Positions 53,044 through 62,691 of a stretch of DNA of 64,000 bases are shown piece after piece. This DNA comes from Paludifilum halophilum. GTDB lineage: Bacteria > Bacillota > Bacilli > Thermoactinomycetales > DSM-45169. Where the stretch lies: the NCBI RefSeq assembly GCF_002245355.1, contig NZ_NOWF01000001.1:1-64000 (forward strand), given 5' to 3'. The notes under the pieces were generated by a model. The model did not search any database. It had not been told where the DNA came from and saw only the letters and a list, made by a program, of their open reading frames with translations. Each line of letters opens with the position of its first letter. Position 1 is the stretch's first letter. The position numbers and the translations under genes were made by a program.

Positions 53044-55299
53044 TTGACGAAGATTCGCGTATACGAATACGCCAAAAAAATGAATATGAGTAGCAAAGAG
53101 GTTTTGACCATCCTGAAACGGATGAACATGGAAGTCAATAACCATATGAGTGTCATGAACGACGAAATGATAAAGAACGTCGAGAAGTTTTTCAAAGATG
53201 TCAAACAGGGGGCGGAGAAAACGGAACAGAAAGCATCGAAGACGCAGAAAGAGACGAAACAGGGGAAACAACATCAAACCCGGTCCGGCGGGAAGCAGAC
53301 CAAGGCGGGAAGTAAACCGCAGGGGTACCAAAATCAAGGTCAGAATCGAGGCGGCCGCGGCGGGAACAAGTCCAAGGGCGGCGCTTCCGAAGCCGGGGGA
53401 CGCAATCACTCTCGCCGCAACAACCGCAAAAACGGCTCGGGAAACAACCGTTTCGGAGGGTCCAACAATAAAGGAGGGCACCGCCGCGGTCGTCGTGGCG
53501 GCAACCGCCGGGACAAACGACAGTACACCCCGAAACAGGCTCCGGTCCTGCCGACGGAGATCGAAGTCACCGGCCCGATGAGCGTGGGCGACCTGGCTAA
53601 ACTGTTGCGCCGGGAAGCATCTGAAGTGATTAAGAAATTGATGAAACTCGGGACGATGGCTACGATTAACCAGGAAGTGGATGTTGACACAATCACCCTG
53701 GTGGCTGAAGAGTTTGGAGTTCATGTGAACTACAAGGAAGTTGTCGATGAATCGGCCTTTGAGGAAATCGAAGAGGAGGACGCACCGGAAGATTTGGAGG
53801 AACGTCCTTCGGTTGTAACGATCATGGGTCATGTCGATCACGGGAAAACGACCTTGTTGGATACGATTCGCCATACCAAGGTGACGGCGGGGGAAGCCGG
53901 CGGAATTACCCAGCATATCGGAGCGTATCAGGTGGAAAGCAACGGAAAGGAAATCACTTTCCTGGATACTCCGGGACACGCCGCCTTTACCACGATGCGC
54001 GCCCGCGGTGCCGAAGTGACGGATATTACCATCCTGGTCGTTGCCGCCGATGACGGTGTCATGCCGCAGACGGTGGAAGCGATCAATCACGCCAAAGCCG
54101 CCGAAGTTCCGATTATTGTCGCCGTCAACAAAATGGATAAACCGGAAGCCAACCCGGACCGGGTGAAACAACAATTGACAGAACATGGGTTGATCCCGGA
54201 AGAATGGGGAGGCGAAACGATTTTCGTTCCTGTTTCCGCTGTAAAGGGTGAGGGGATCGATGAACTTTTGGAAATGATTCTTCTCGTGGCGGAAGTACAG
54301 GAATTCAAAGCAAACCCGAACAAGCGTGCCCGGGGCATCGTGATCGAGGCCGAGTTGGATAAAGGACGCGGTGCCGTGGCGACGATTCTGGTCCAAAACG
54401 GAACCCTCAAGGTGGGGGATGCGATTGTGGCCGGCAGTTATTTCGGAAAGGTGCGGGCCATGATCAATGACCACGGCCAACGCGTCAAGTCTGCCGATCC
54501 CTCCACGCCGGTGGAGATTCTGGGTCTTTCCGACGTGCCGCAGGCAGGGGATCCCTTTATCGTATTTGAAGATGAGAAAAAAGCCCGTGAAGTCGCCGAG
54601 AAGCGAAACGAGAAAAAGCGGGCGGCGGAACTGGGTGTCAATAGCCGCGTCACCCTCGATGATCTGTATCAACAGATCCGTGAAGGCGAGATGAAAGACC
54701 TTAACATCATTATCAAAGCCGACGTCCAAGGATCCGCTGAAGCTGTACGCGGTTCCCTGGAAAAAATCGACGTGGAAGGGGTTCGTGTCAATATCATCCA
54801 TGTCGGTGTCGGGGCGATCACCGAATCCGATGTCATTCTGGCTTCGGCTTCCAATGCCATCATTGTCGGGTTTAACGTCCGTCCGGAACCCAATGCTCGT
54901 GTCATGGCGGAGCGGGAAAAAGTGGATATTCGTTTGCACCGAGTGATCTACAATGCGATCGAAGAGATCGAGTCCGCCATGAAAGGAATGCTGGATCCGG
55001 AGTACCGGGATAAGATGGTGGGCCGTGCCGAAGTGCGTCAAACCTTCAAGGTGTCCAAAGTGGGAACTATCGCCGGCTGCTACGTTACTGAAGGAAAAAT
55101 CGTTCGGGACGGCAAGGCGCAACTGATCCGGGACGGCGTTGTCATCCACGAAGGGGATATCGACACCCTGAAGCGGTACAAAGACGACGCCAAAGAAGTT
55201 TCCCAGGGTTATGAGTGCGGTGTGACACTGAAAAAGTTCAACGATATTAAAGAGGGAGACACCCTCGAAGTCTTTGTGCTTGAGGAAATTCAGCGGTAA
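53044..55299 (+). CDS. infB: Translation initiation factor IF-2
   Basis: A 751-residue GTPase that brings initiator tRNA to the 30S subunit. The N-terminal helix ([20 protein letters not shown]) is followed by a long RG/NG-rich basic linker (about residues 60-165), then the G domain with [29 protein letters not shown] and [10 protein letters not shown], and the C-terminal domains. TTG 53044 is favoured with GGGGGTGA 6 nt upstream; GTG 53035 is the alternative. It overlaps or abuts ylxQ and ylxP. Confidence 0.95.
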   Translation: MTKIRVYEYAKKMNMSSKEVLTILKRMNMEVNNHMSVMNDEMIKNVEKFFKDVKQGAEKTEQKASKTQKETKQGKQHQTRSGGKQTKAGSKPQGYQNQGQNRGGRGGNKSKGGASEAGGRNHSRRNNRKNGSGNNRFGGSNNKGGHRRGRRGGNRRDKRQYTPKQAPVLPTEIEVTGPMSVGDLAKLLRREASEVIKKLMKLGTMATINQEVDVDTITLVAEEFGVHVNYKEVVDESAFEEIEEEDAPEDLEERPSVVTIMGHVDHGKTTLLDTIRHTKVTAGEAGGITQHIGAYQVESNGKEITFLDTPGHAAFTTMRARGAEVTDITILVVAADDGVMPQTVEAINHAKAAEVPIIVAVNKMDKPEANPDRVKQQLTEHGLIPEEWGGETIFVPVSAVKGEGIDELLEMILLVAEVQEFKANPNKRARGIVIEAELDKGRGAVATILVQNGTLKVGDAIVAGSYFGKVRAMINDHGQRVKSADPSTPVEILGLSDVPQAGDPFIVFEDEKKAREVAEKRNEKKRAAELGVNSRVTLDDLYQQIREGEMKDLNIIIKADVQGSAEAVRGSLEKIDVEGVRVNIIHVGVGAITESDVILASASNAIIVGFNVRPEPNARVMAEREKVDIRLHRVIYNAIEEIESAMKGMLDPEYRDKMVGRAEVRQTFKVSKVGTIAGCYVTEGKIVRDGKAQLIRDGVVIHEGDIDTLKRYKDDAKEVSQGYECGVTLKKFNDIKEGDTLEVFVLEEIQR

Positions 55300-55580
55300 T
55301 GGTTGTCGCTGTTTTGGAATGTCGCTGCCGCATTTTGGGATCCACCTCGCTTAAGGATAAGCGAAGGGCTGTGAAAAGCGGTCTTTCCCGAATTCGGAGC
55401 CGGCTCAACTTGTCGGTGGCGGAGGTGGGTTCCCAGGATGACCGGCAGTTTGCCGATCTGGCCGTGGCTGGCGTAGGAAGCGGCAGTCGAGTAGTGGAAC
55501 AGGAGTTAAGACAGGCCCAGAGCCTGTTGGAGAGTATAGAAGGATTGGAGATTATTGACGCCGAAATCGCGTTTTTATGA
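55299..55580 (+). CDS. ylxP: YlxP, DUF503 family protein
   Basis: A 93-residue protein of the DUF503 family, small cytosolic proteins found between infB and rbfA across Firmicutes. CRCRILGSTSLKDKRRAVKSG and RLNLSVAEVGSQDDRQFADLAVAGVGS match the family well. A role in ribosome assembly is guessed from position only. The ATG overlaps the infB TAA by one base. Confidence 0.9.
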   Translation: MVVAVLECRCRILGSTSLKDKRRAVKSGLSRIRSRLNLSVAEVGSQDDRQFADLAVAGVGSGSRVVEQELRQAQSLLESIEGLEIIDAEIAFL

Positions 55581-55630
55581 CGTTTACGTCGTCATAGCGG
55601 CGTGAAAGAGGCATGTAGGAGGTGTCGGCG

Positions 55631-55987
55631 GTGGCCCGCATACGAGCGAGTCGTGTCGGCGAACAGGTAAAAAAAGAGTTGAGTTTTGTTTTACAACACG
55701 AGATGAAAGATCCCCGAATCGGGTTTGTCACCATTACCGCTGTGGAAATGAGCGGAGATTTGCAACAGGCGAAGGTGTTTATCAGCGTATTGGGGGATGA
55801 ACAGCAAAAAAGCCAGACGTTGGAGGGTTTGGCTAAAGCAAAGGGTTTTTTGCGCACTGAAATCGGACGCCGGATTCAGCTTCGTCACACTCCGGAGTTG
55901 ATTTTTAAGTTTGACGAGTCCATCGAGCACGGTCAACATATCTCCAAATTGTTGGAGGAAGTGAATCGGAATGAGCAAGGCGAGTGA
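55631..55987 (+). CDS. rbfA: Ribosome-binding factor A
   Basis: A 118-residue KH-fold protein maturing the 16S rRNA 5' end on the 30S subunit. [20 protein letters not shown] and [27 protein letters not shown] are conserved. GTG 55631 is chosen, 8 nt after AGGAGG; the GTG at 55622 lies within that site. Its 3' end overlaps nrnA by 17 nt. Confidence 0.93.
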   Translation: MARIRASRVGEQVKKELSFVLQHEMKDPRIGFVTITAVEMSGDLQQAKVFISVLGDEQQKSQTLEGLAKAKGFLRTEIGRRIQLRHTPELIFKFDESIEHGQHISKLLEEVNRNEQGE

Positions 55988-56966
55988 TGTATGGGAGCAG
56001 GCGGATCGTTTTGTCCTGGACAATGACGAATTTCTGGTCGTCTCCCATCTTCATCCTGACGGGGATGCCATCGGTTCTACACTGGCCGTCGGTTTTATTT
56101 TAAAAGCTCTCGGTAAGCGGTACGTGATGGTGAATGAATCTCCGGTTCCACAGAAGTTTCGCTTTTTGCCGGGAGTGGAGGATATTCTATCACCTGAGGA
56201 GGTTCAAGCGCGGGAAAAACCTTTTCGCCGCGCGATCGCTGTCGACGCCGCCGATGCCGATCGGATGGGAATCACCTGGAACCTGTTAGGGTCGGATGCG
56301 GACATTCTCAATATCGATCACCATCCGACCAATGATCGTTTCGGTACAGTTAACGTGATCGATTCCGATGCGGCGGCGACGGCGGAGATCCTTTGTCTGT
56401 GGGCGGACCGGTTGCAGGTAACATGGGACCGTGATCTGGCTTCCTGTCTGTATACCGGGCTGTTGACGGACACCGGAGGATTTCGCTACTCGAATACGAC
56501 CCCGAAAGTGATGGCATTGGCTTCCCGCCTGCTCCGCTGCGGTGTGGATGCGAGCGGGATCGCCGATCGAGCTTTGGAGACCATGACCCGGGAGCAGATC
56601 GCGCTGGTTCGACGTGCATTGGACTCTCTTTCTTTTTCCGAGGATGGCCGAATTGGTTGGATGTGGTTGAAACGGGAAGATTTTCAGGAGACGGGTGCCG
56701 ATGAAGAAGAGCTGGATGGAATTGTCAATTACGCCCGAAACGTCGTCGGGGTGGATGTCGGGATCTTGTTCCGGGAGACAGAGGAAGGTACAGTGAAAGC
56801 CAGTTTCCGCTCCCGGGAGATGGTCGATGTGGGAAAACTGGCCCAGTCTTTCGGCGGAGGCGGTCACGCCCGGGCGGCGGGGTGCTCCCTGAGTGAGTCC
56901 GGAGAAAAAGTGGAACGAGCCGTTTTGGAACAGGTTACCCGGGCGCTCCAGGGGGGAGGATCCTGA
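55971..56966 (+). CDS. nrnA: Bifunctional oligoribonuclease/pAp phosphatase NrnA
   Basis: A 331-residue DHH/DHHA1 phosphoesterase. Metal ligands are visible in [23 protein letters not shown] and NIDHHPTND (DHH motif); [11 protein letters not shown] in the DHHA1 domain binds substrate. NrnA degrades 2-5 nt RNAs and dephosphorylates pAp. Overlaps rbfA at the start and truB at the end (TGATG), indicating translational coupling. Confidence 0.93.
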   Translation: MSKASDVWEQADRFVLDNDEFLVVSHLHPDGDAIGSTLAVGFILKALGKRYVMVNESPVPQKFRFLPGVEDILSPEEVQAREKPFRRAIAVDAADADRMGITWNLLGSDADILNIDHHPTNDRFGTVNVIDSDAAATAEILCLWADRLQVTWDRDLASCLYTGLLTDTGGFRYSNTTPKVMALASRLLRCGVDASGIADRALETMTREQIALVRRALDSLSFSEDGRIGWMWLKREDFQETGADEEELDGIVNYARNVVGVDVGILFRETEEGTVKASFRSREMVDVGKLAQSFGGGGHARAAGCSLSESGEKVERAVLEQVTRALQGGGS

Positions 56967-57871
56967 TGCTGCACGGTGTAATCCCTGTCTGGAAGCCCGT
57001 CGGGATGACTTCCCACGATGTAGTGGCCCGTGTTCGCCGGTTGGCCGGGCAAAAACGGGTCGGACATACCGGAACCCTGGATCCTGATGTAGCTGGGGTA
57101 TTGCCGATTTGTCTGGGGCAGGCGACCCGCATCGTCGAATATATCCAAAAAGCCCCTAAGCGGTACCGGGGGTTATTAACCCTCGGTGTTTCCACGGATA
57201 CTCAGGATGCCTCGGGAGAGGTATTATCCCGAGTCGAGGCAGGAACCGTTCAGCCGGAAGAGGTGGATGCGGTTTTTCACCGTTTTGTGGGTGAGATTGA
57301 GCAGTTGCCTCCGATGTACTCCGCCGTCAAGGTTCAGGGTCGCCGGCTGTACGAATGGGCCCGTGAGGGAAAAAAAGTAGCTCGAAAGCCTCGCCGGACG
57401 GTGATTTATCGACTGGAGCGAACCGGTTGGGACCCGGGGACTCATCCCGAAGTTTCCTTCGATGTGGTATGCTCGAAGGGAACCTATGTGCGGACCCTTT
57501 GTGTTGATATCGGGAAAGCTTTGGGCTTTCCCGCTCACATGTCCCATCTGATCCGAGTGGAAAGCGGTCCCTTTACGAAGAGTGATTCCTTTTCACTGGA
57601 AGAAATAGAAGAAATTTCGGAGAAGGGGAACTGGGGGGATATACTGGTGGGCCCGGGAGAAGCCTTAGGTGAGTTCCCCAGCTTGTTCCTTCCGGGGGAG
57701 GCCTACTCGCAGGTGATGAACGGGATGCCGTTGGAGTGGGCCGATCCTTTGCCTTCTTCCCCTTACCACGGGCGGTTTCGGGTCTATACCGAAGCCGGGG
57801 ATTTTTGTGGCCTGTACCGGATGGTTGATGAAACGACTGCCCATCCGGAAAAAGTTTTTCGGGTTAGGTGA
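56966..57871 (+). CDS. truB: tRNA pseudouridine(55) synthase TruB
   Basis: A 301-residue enzyme making pseudouridine-55 in the tRNA T loop. GHTGTLDPDVAGVLPICLGQATR contains the catalytic Asp39. YRGLLTLGVSTDTQDASGEV and LPPMYSAVKVQGRRLYEWAR are family motifs, and a PUA-like C-terminus follows. ATG overlaps the nrnA stop; its own stop overlaps the region of the ribF start. Confidence 0.95.
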   Translation: MLHGVIPVWKPVGMTSHDVVARVRRLAGQKRVGHTGTLDPDVAGVLPICLGQATRIVEYIQKAPKRYRGLLTLGVSTDTQDASGEVLSRVEAGTVQPEEVDAVFHRFVGEIEQLPPMYSAVKVQGRRLYEWAREGKKVARKPRRTVIYRLERTGWDPGTHPEVSFDVVCSKGTYVRTLCVDIGKALGFPAHMSHLIRVESGPFTKSDSFSLEEIEEISEKGNWGDILVGPGEALGEFPSLFLPGEAYSQVMNGMPLEWADPLPSSPYHGRFRVYTEAGDFCGLYRMVDETTAHPEKVFRVR

Positions 57872-57876
57872 AGCCG

Positions 57877-58827
57877 ATGGAAACGATCCGTTTAACATAT
57901 CCGTTGCGCATGGAACCATCTCGACCGGCAATCGCTTTGGCGATCGGTTATTTTGACGGCGTTCATCTCGGTCATCAGGCTGTTATCGGCAGGGCTCGGC
58001 GTTTTGCCGAGGATCAGGGGATTGCGACAGGGGTGATGACGTTTCATCCCCATCCTCGCGAAGTCCTGGGGAAGGCGAAGATGAACCACTACCTCACTCC
58101 TCTGCCGGAAAAACTGAACGCCTTTGAAGCGCTCGGGGTGGATCGCACGTATGTGATGGCATTTGATCGGGAGTTTGCTTCTCTCTCTAAAGAGGCCTTT
58201 ATCGAGGAGGTACTTGCGCCTCTCAACGTCCGAGGGGCGGCTGTCGGATTCAACTTCTCCTTTGGCCGGGGCGCGGAAGGAAAAGCGGAGGACTTGGTCC
58301 GGTTGGGAGAGGGAAAGTTTCGGGTCGAAGTGACCCCCCCGATTGATCAAAATGAGTTGCCCCTGAGCAGTACTCGTTTGAGACAAGCTGTGCGGGAAGG
58401 AAGGGTGGATATCGCCGGACAGATTCTGGGCCGTCCCTATGCTCTCGCGGGGGAAGTTGTTCATGGAGATCGTCGGGGGCGGTTGATCGGTTTTCCCACG
58501 GCGAACCTTCGTCTGGGGGAGCCTTATATGGTTCCCGACCACGGAGTGTATGTGGTTCAGGCTTCCTGGGGAAATACGTCACGCTACGGGATAATGAACA
58601 TCGGTGTCCGGCCCACATTTGATGATCCCACCCCCCGGTTGACACTGGAGGTGCACCTCTTAGACACGGATGTGGACCTCTACGGAAAACAGCTGCGGGT
58701 GGAGTTCTTGCACCGGCTTCGTCCGGAGGTGAAGTTCGACTCCGTCGATGCCTTGGTTGACCGGATCCGAAAGGATGAAAGGGAGGCCCGGGCGTGGCTG
58801 GAGCGGAAGAAATCATCTTCGTGTTGA
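57877..58827 (+). CDS. ribF: Bifunctional riboflavin kinase/FAD synthetase
   Basis: A 316-residue enzyme making FMN and FAD. The N-terminal nucleotidyltransferase has GYFDGVHLGHQAVIGRAR and the SSTRLRQAV motif; the C-terminal kinase has VVHGDRRGRLIGFPTANLRL. ATG 57877 with AGGTGA upstream gives an N-terminus equivalent to B. subtilis RibC; GTG 57868, overlapping the truB stop, is an alternative. It ends the rimP-to-ribF operon. Confidence 0.94.
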   Translation: METIRLTYPLRMEPSRPAIALAIGYFDGVHLGHQAVIGRARRFAEDQGIATGVMTFHPHPREVLGKAKMNHYLTPLPEKLNAFEALGVDRTYVMAFDREFASLSKEAFIEEVLAPLNVRGAAVGFNFSFGRGAEGKAEDLVRLGEGKFRVEVTPPIDQNELPLSSTRLRQAVREGRVDIAGQILGRPYALAGEVVHGDRRGRLIGFPTANLRLGEPYMVPDHGVYVVQASWGNTSRYGIMNIGVRPTFDDPTPRLTLEVHLLDTDVDLYGKQLRVEFLHRLRPEVKFDSVDALVDRIRKDEREARAWLERKKSSSC

Positions 58828-58836
58828 ACGGCCTCA

Positions 58837-58865
58837 TTTACTCATTCTTTTTGATATGCTATACT
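58837..58865 (+). promoter_or_regulatory. Promoter of rpsO
   Basis: TTTACT (58837-58842), a 17-nt spacer and TATACT (58860-58865). Confidence 0.65.
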
Positions 58866-58871
58866 ATTTTG

Positions 58872-58985
58872 GTACGAAAACAGGTGAAAACCCGTTTTCG
58901 GGCCGGCTTGATCGCCGGCGGACAACCCTGGCGCGGATAATCGACTGCCTCGGCGATTGACTGGGCCACGGGGGTTTTGAAATAA
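58872..58985 (+). promoter_or_regulatory. rpsO 5' leader, candidate S15 autoregulatory RNA
   Basis: The roughly 130-nt leader can form several stems, for example GCCGGCTTGATCGCCGGC (58904-58921) and GAAAACCCGTTTTC upstream of it, before the AAAGGAGG site. Firmicute rpsO mRNAs are known to carry an S15-binding leader; assignment here is by position and folding potential only. Confidence 0.4.
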
Positions 58986-59001
58986 AGGAGGTGAACCGGA
59001 G

Positions 59002-59271
59002 ATGAGCTTGTCTTTGGAACGCAAGCAGGAAATCATCAACGAATTCAAGACCCACGAGAACGACACCGGGTCTCCGGAAGTTCAGATCGCGATTTTGACC
59101 ACGCGGATCAATGAACTGAACGAACATCTGCGGGTTCATAAGAAGGATCATCATTCCCGCCGCGGATTGTTGAAGATGGTCGGTCAGCGTCGCAACCTGC
59201 TCAACTATCTGAAGAAAAACGATATTACGCGGTATCGGACGGTGATCGGAAAACTGGGTCTGCGCCGGTAA
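59002..59271 (+). CDS. rpsO: 30S ribosomal protein S15
   Basis: An 89-residue ribosomal protein. [21 protein letters not shown], then [19 protein letters not shown] and a [13 protein letters not shown]-terminus are invariant S15 segments, with the usual length. AAAGGAGGTGA lies 7 nt before the ATG. It has its own promoter and a strong terminator, followed by pnp. Confidence 0.98.
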   Translation: MSLSLERKQEIINEFKTHENDTGSPEVQIAILTTRINELNEHLRVHKKDHHSRRGLLKMVGQRRNLLNYLKKNDITRYRTVIGKLGLRR

Positions 59272-59281
59272 CGGGTGGTAA

Positions 59282-59305
59282 AGCGGGGGCTTCCCCCGCT
59301 TTTTT
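59282..59305 (+). terminator. Rho-independent terminator after rpsO
   Basis: AGCGGGGG (59282-59289) and CCCCCGCT (59293-59300) with a 3-nt loop are followed by TTTTT. Confidence 0.92.
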
Positions 59306-59402
59306 CAGTCGTGGGACTCTAAAAGGATTCCTGAAAGGAAATAATGTTACTGTGCAGAAGAAGTAAAAACGTGTGCTCAAGAGAGGAGGAAATGCAGCAA
59401 CA

Positions 59403-61502
59403 ATGGAACCTTCTGTTTTTAAAACGGAACTCGCTGGACGGCCGCTGACGTTGGAAGTTGGGAAATTTGCCAATCAAGCGAACGGGTCAGTGTTCGTCCG
59501 CTACGGTGAAACAGCTGTATTGGCCACGGCGACGGCCTCGGATGAGCCGAAGGACCTGAGTTTCTTTCCGCTGACGGTCAATTATGAGGAGCGGTTGTAC
59601 GCCGTGGGGAAGATTCCCGGAGGCTTTATTAAAAGGGAAGGACGCCCCAGCGAAAAGGCGGTTTTGACCAGCCGTTTAATCGACCGGCCGATTCGACCCC
59701 TGTTTCCCGAAGGTTTTCGCAATGAGGTCCAAGTGATTACCACCGTCATGTCCGTCGACCAGGATTGTTCGTCGGAGGTGGCGGCGATGATCGGAGCTTC
59801 CGCGGCCTTATCCATTTCCGATATCCCCTTTGCCGGTCCCATCGCCGGTGTCATCGTCGGAAGGGTCGATGGGAAACTGGTGGTGAATCCCGATGTCAAG
59901 GAAATGGAGAAAAGCGATCTCCATCTTGTCGTTGCCGGGACGAAGTACGGGGTGAATATGGTGGAAGCCGGCGCGGATGAGATTCCGGAGGAAGTGATGC
60001 TGGAAGCGATCCTGTATGGTCACGAACACATCAAAAAAATGGTCGCTTTTCAGGAAGAGATGGTTGTCCAACGGGGGCAGGAGAAAATACAGCCGGAGCT
60101 TCGCCGGGTGGATGCCGATTTGGAGCAACGGGTTCGGGAATTAGCGGCTTCTTCGATGAAGGAAGCGGCCCAAGTGGTGGATAAGAAGGAACGCCAGCAA
60201 GCGGTCGACCGGATCAAGGAAAGCGTAGCGGAAGAGTTGGTTGACGAGTATCCCGAAGAGGAACAGCAGCAAGATATCGGAGAGGTGCTGGAGACACTCC
60301 TGAAAGAGGAAGTGCGCCGCTTGATCCTGGAGGAGAAAAAGCGTCCGGACGGACGTGGCCCTGACCAGATCCGGCCATTGTCCAGCGAGGTGAGTATTCT
60401 TCCCCGTACTCACGGGTCCGGCCTGTTCCGAAGAGGCGAAACCCAGGTATTAAGCATCTGCACCCTGGGAGCTCTGGGAGATGTACAGATTTTGGACGGA
60501 CTGGACCTGGAAGAGTCCAAGCGGTTTATGCATCACTACAATTTTCCGCCCTTCAGTGTCGGTGAAGCGCGTCCTCTGCGGGGACCGGGACGTAGGGAAA
60601 TCGGTCACGGTGCCTTGGGTGAGCGGGCGTTGGAGCCTGTCCTTCCGTCTGAGGATGAGTTCCCTTATACCATTCGCCTCGTATCGGAGGTACTGGAGTC
60701 CAACGGTTCCACTTCCCAGGCCAGTATCTGTGCTTCCACCCTCGCCATGATGGATGCCGGGGTTCCTGTTAAAGCGCCGGTGGCGGGGATCGCCATGGGG
60801 TTGGTGAAGGAAGGGGACCAGGTAACGGTTTTGACGGATATCCAGGGGATGGAGGACCATCTGGGTGACATGGACTTCAAAGTGGCCGGTACCCGACAGG
60901 GTGTAACGGCGTTGCAAATGGATATTAAAATCGAGGAAATCGATCGGCGGGTCTTGGAGCAGGCATTGGAACAAGCCCACCGTGCCCGTCATATGATACT
61001 GGATGATATGTCCCGGGCGATTGAAAAGCCTCGCGGCCAATTGTCTCCCCACGCCCCGAAGATCCTGGCGATCAGAATTGATCCCGACAAGATCCGGGAT
61101 GTGATCGGGCCGAGCGGACGTGTGATCAATAAGATTATCGACGAGACCGGAGTCAAAATCGATATCGAACAGGATGGCCGTGTCTATATCGCTTCGACGG
61201 ATCCGGAACAGAATGAAAAAGCCAAGAAGACCATCGAAGATCTTGTTCGGGAAGTTGAAGTGGGAGAGACTTACACGGGAACGGTTAAACGTGTGGAGAA
61301 ATACGGAGCTTTTGTTGAAGTACTTCCCGGAAAAGAAGGGCTGGTTCATATTTCCCAGCTGGCTCCAAACCGGGTGAACAAAGTCTCTGATGTCGTCAGT
61401 GTAGGAGACGATATCCGGGTCAAGGTGACGGAGATTGATAATCAAGGGCGGATCAACCTCTCGCGAAAAGCAGTCTTGAAGGATAAGTCCGGGGTGGAAT
61501 AA
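59403..61502 (+). CDS. pnp: Polyribonucleotide nucleotidyltransferase (PNPase)
   Basis: A 699-residue phosphorolytic 3' exonuclease. Two RNase PH domains ([20 protein letters not shown]...[22 protein letters not shown]; then [19 protein letters not shown] and [15 protein letters not shown]) flank an all-helical linker. A KH domain ([21 protein letters not shown]) and S1 domain ([21 protein letters not shown]) end the protein. ATG 59403 corresponds to the start of homologues; the site GAGGAGG is 13 nt upstream, rather far, so the start is less sure than the identity. Confidence 0.95.
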   Translation: MEPSVFKTELAGRPLTLEVGKFANQANGSVFVRYGETAVLATATASDEPKDLSFFPLTVNYEERLYAVGKIPGGFIKREGRPSEKAVLTSRLIDRPIRPLFPEGFRNEVQVITTVMSVDQDCSSEVAAMIGASAALSISDIPFAGPIAGVIVGRVDGKLVVNPDVKEMEKSDLHLVVAGTKYGVNMVEAGADEIPEEVMLEAILYGHEHIKKMVAFQEEMVVQRGQEKIQPELRRVDADLEQRVRELAASSMKEAAQVVDKKERQQAVDRIKESVAEELVDEYPEEEQQQDIGEVLETLLKEEVRRLILEEKKRPDGRGPDQIRPLSSEVSILPRTHGSGLFRRGETQVLSICTLGALGDVQILDGLDLEESKRFMHHYNFPPFSVGEARPLRGPGRREIGHGALGERALEPVLPSEDEFPYTIRLVSEVLESNGSTSQASICASTLAMMDAGVPVKAPVAGIAMGLVKEGDQVTVLTDIQGMEDHLGDMDFKVAGTRQGVTALQMDIKIEEIDRRVLEQALEQAHRARHMILDDMSRAIEKPRGQLSPHAPKILAIRIDPDKIRDVIGPSGRVINKIIDETGVKIDIEQDGRVYIASTDPEQNEKAKKTIEDLVREVEVGETYTGTVKRVEKYGAFVEVLPGKEGLVHISQLAPNRVNKVSDVVSVGDDIRVKVTEIDNQGRINLSRKAVLKDKSGVE

Positions 61503-61529
61503 AAAGGTCCACCCAACATTGCAACAAAA

Positions 61530-61557
61530 AGAGCCAGAGCGATCTGACTCTTTTTTT
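61530..61557 (+). terminator. Rho-independent terminator after pnp
   Basis: AGAGCCAGA and TCTGACTCT pair with one mismatch around GCGA (near 61531-61552), followed by TTTTTTT. Confidence 0.8.
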
Positions 61558-61639
61558 GTGGGGGGAAGTTGCCTCTCCTCTTCTGTATAGGCGCTCGTTT
61601 CCACGCATAAGTTAGTACCAGTGACAGGGAGGTGCTGAC

Positions 61640-62623
61640 GTGAACGAGCGGAGGCTGCGCAAGCGATGGTTGTTGCTTGTGATTCCCCTGATTGGATTCG
61701 TGGTGTACTCTCCTTCCGTCACCGCTTATGTTAATCAGGTGAAGGAAGGAAAGGCACAACCGGTCTTTCAGCGGGATGAGTTGAAAGATGTTATTGAACA
61801 GGGGGCTCGCGTGCGAAATGAGCCACCAGTGGATGCCCGGGTGGACCCGGTATGGAAAGCCATTCCCGGATATAACGGTCTGGCTGTCGATGTGGAATCC
61901 ACCTATCGTCTGGCTAAGCGGATGGGACAGACCCGACCCGTACGCTGGATTATGGAGGAAGTGACACCGAAGGTTTCCCTGGATGATCTGGATGCACAGC
62001 CGATTTATCGGGGGAATGAAAAAAAGCCGATGGCGGCATTGATGATTAATGTGGCCTGGGGGACGGAACACCTGCCGGGTTTACTCGATATTCTGAAGCG
62101 GGAAGGGATTTCCGCCACCTTTTTTTTGGACGGGTCCTGGTTGAAAAAGCATCCTGAAATGGCGGAGGAGCTCCGGCGACAAGGACATGAGGTGGGGAAT
62201 CACGCCTATTCCCATCCGCTGATGAGTCGGATTTCCCGAGAACGCATCCGCACCGAAATTCAAAGAACGGAGGCGCTGATTCAACAGTCGACCGGGGATC
62301 ATTCCCGCTTTTTCGCTCCCCCGGCCGGGGATTTTAACCAGAACGTCCTAGATGAAGCCCGGCATTTGGGCATGAAGACGGTTCTGTGGACAGTGGACAC
62401 CGTTGATTGGAAGAAGAGTTCAAGTCCGGAGTGGATGACGGCACGGGTGAAAAAAGGAGTCGGGCGAGGTTCCCTCATTTTGATGCACCCGACGGATCGG
62501 ACGGTAAAGGCTCTTCCCAAAATTATAAGCACGGTGAAGAATAAAGGAATAAAATTGGGAACCGTAAATCAAGTCCTTTCTTCAAAACGGGTGGAAAGTG
62601 TTGAGCCGATGGATGCGTTTTGA
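61640..62623 (+). CDS. ylxY: YlxY-type polysaccharide deacetylase-fold protein
   Basis: A 327-residue protein with an N-terminal membrane anchor (residues 10-30) and an extracytoplasmic NodB-fold domain. The usual first metal-binding motif TFDDG is replaced by MINVAWG (residues 135-141), so the catalytic and metal aspartates are missing. The H-x3-H motif is kept (H188 and H192 in NHAYSHP). FFAPPAGDFNQ and HPTDRTVKALPKII are further family elements. B. subtilis YlxY, at the same locus, shows the same loss, so it may be a non-enzymatic cell-wall binder. The start is GTG 61640 after GGGAGGTG. Confidence 0.82.
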   Translation: MNERRLRKRWLLLVIPLIGFVVYSPSVTAYVNQVKEGKAQPVFQRDELKDVIEQGARVRNEPPVDARVDPVWKAIPGYNGLAVDVESTYRLAKRMGQTRPVRWIMEEVTPKVSLDDLDAQPIYRGNEKKPMAALMINVAWGTEHLPGLLDILKREGISATFFLDGSWLKKHPEMAEELRRQGHEVGNHAYSHPLMSRISRERIRTEIQRTEALIQQSTGDHSRFFAPPAGDFNQNVLDEARHLGMKTVLWTVDTVDWKKSSSPEWMTARVKKGVGRGSLILMHPTDRTVKALPKIISTVKNKGIKLGTVNQVLSSKRVESVEPMDAF

Positions 62624-62691
62624 TATAGTGGGGATACTTCACGGAAAATACTTACAGAATGTTTGCGGGATAAGGAGGAACAGGGGACCCA

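Noticed and set aside
53002-55149. A 715-codon minus-strand frame opposite infB
   Set aside because: Fully antisense to IF-2; composition reflects reversed codons.
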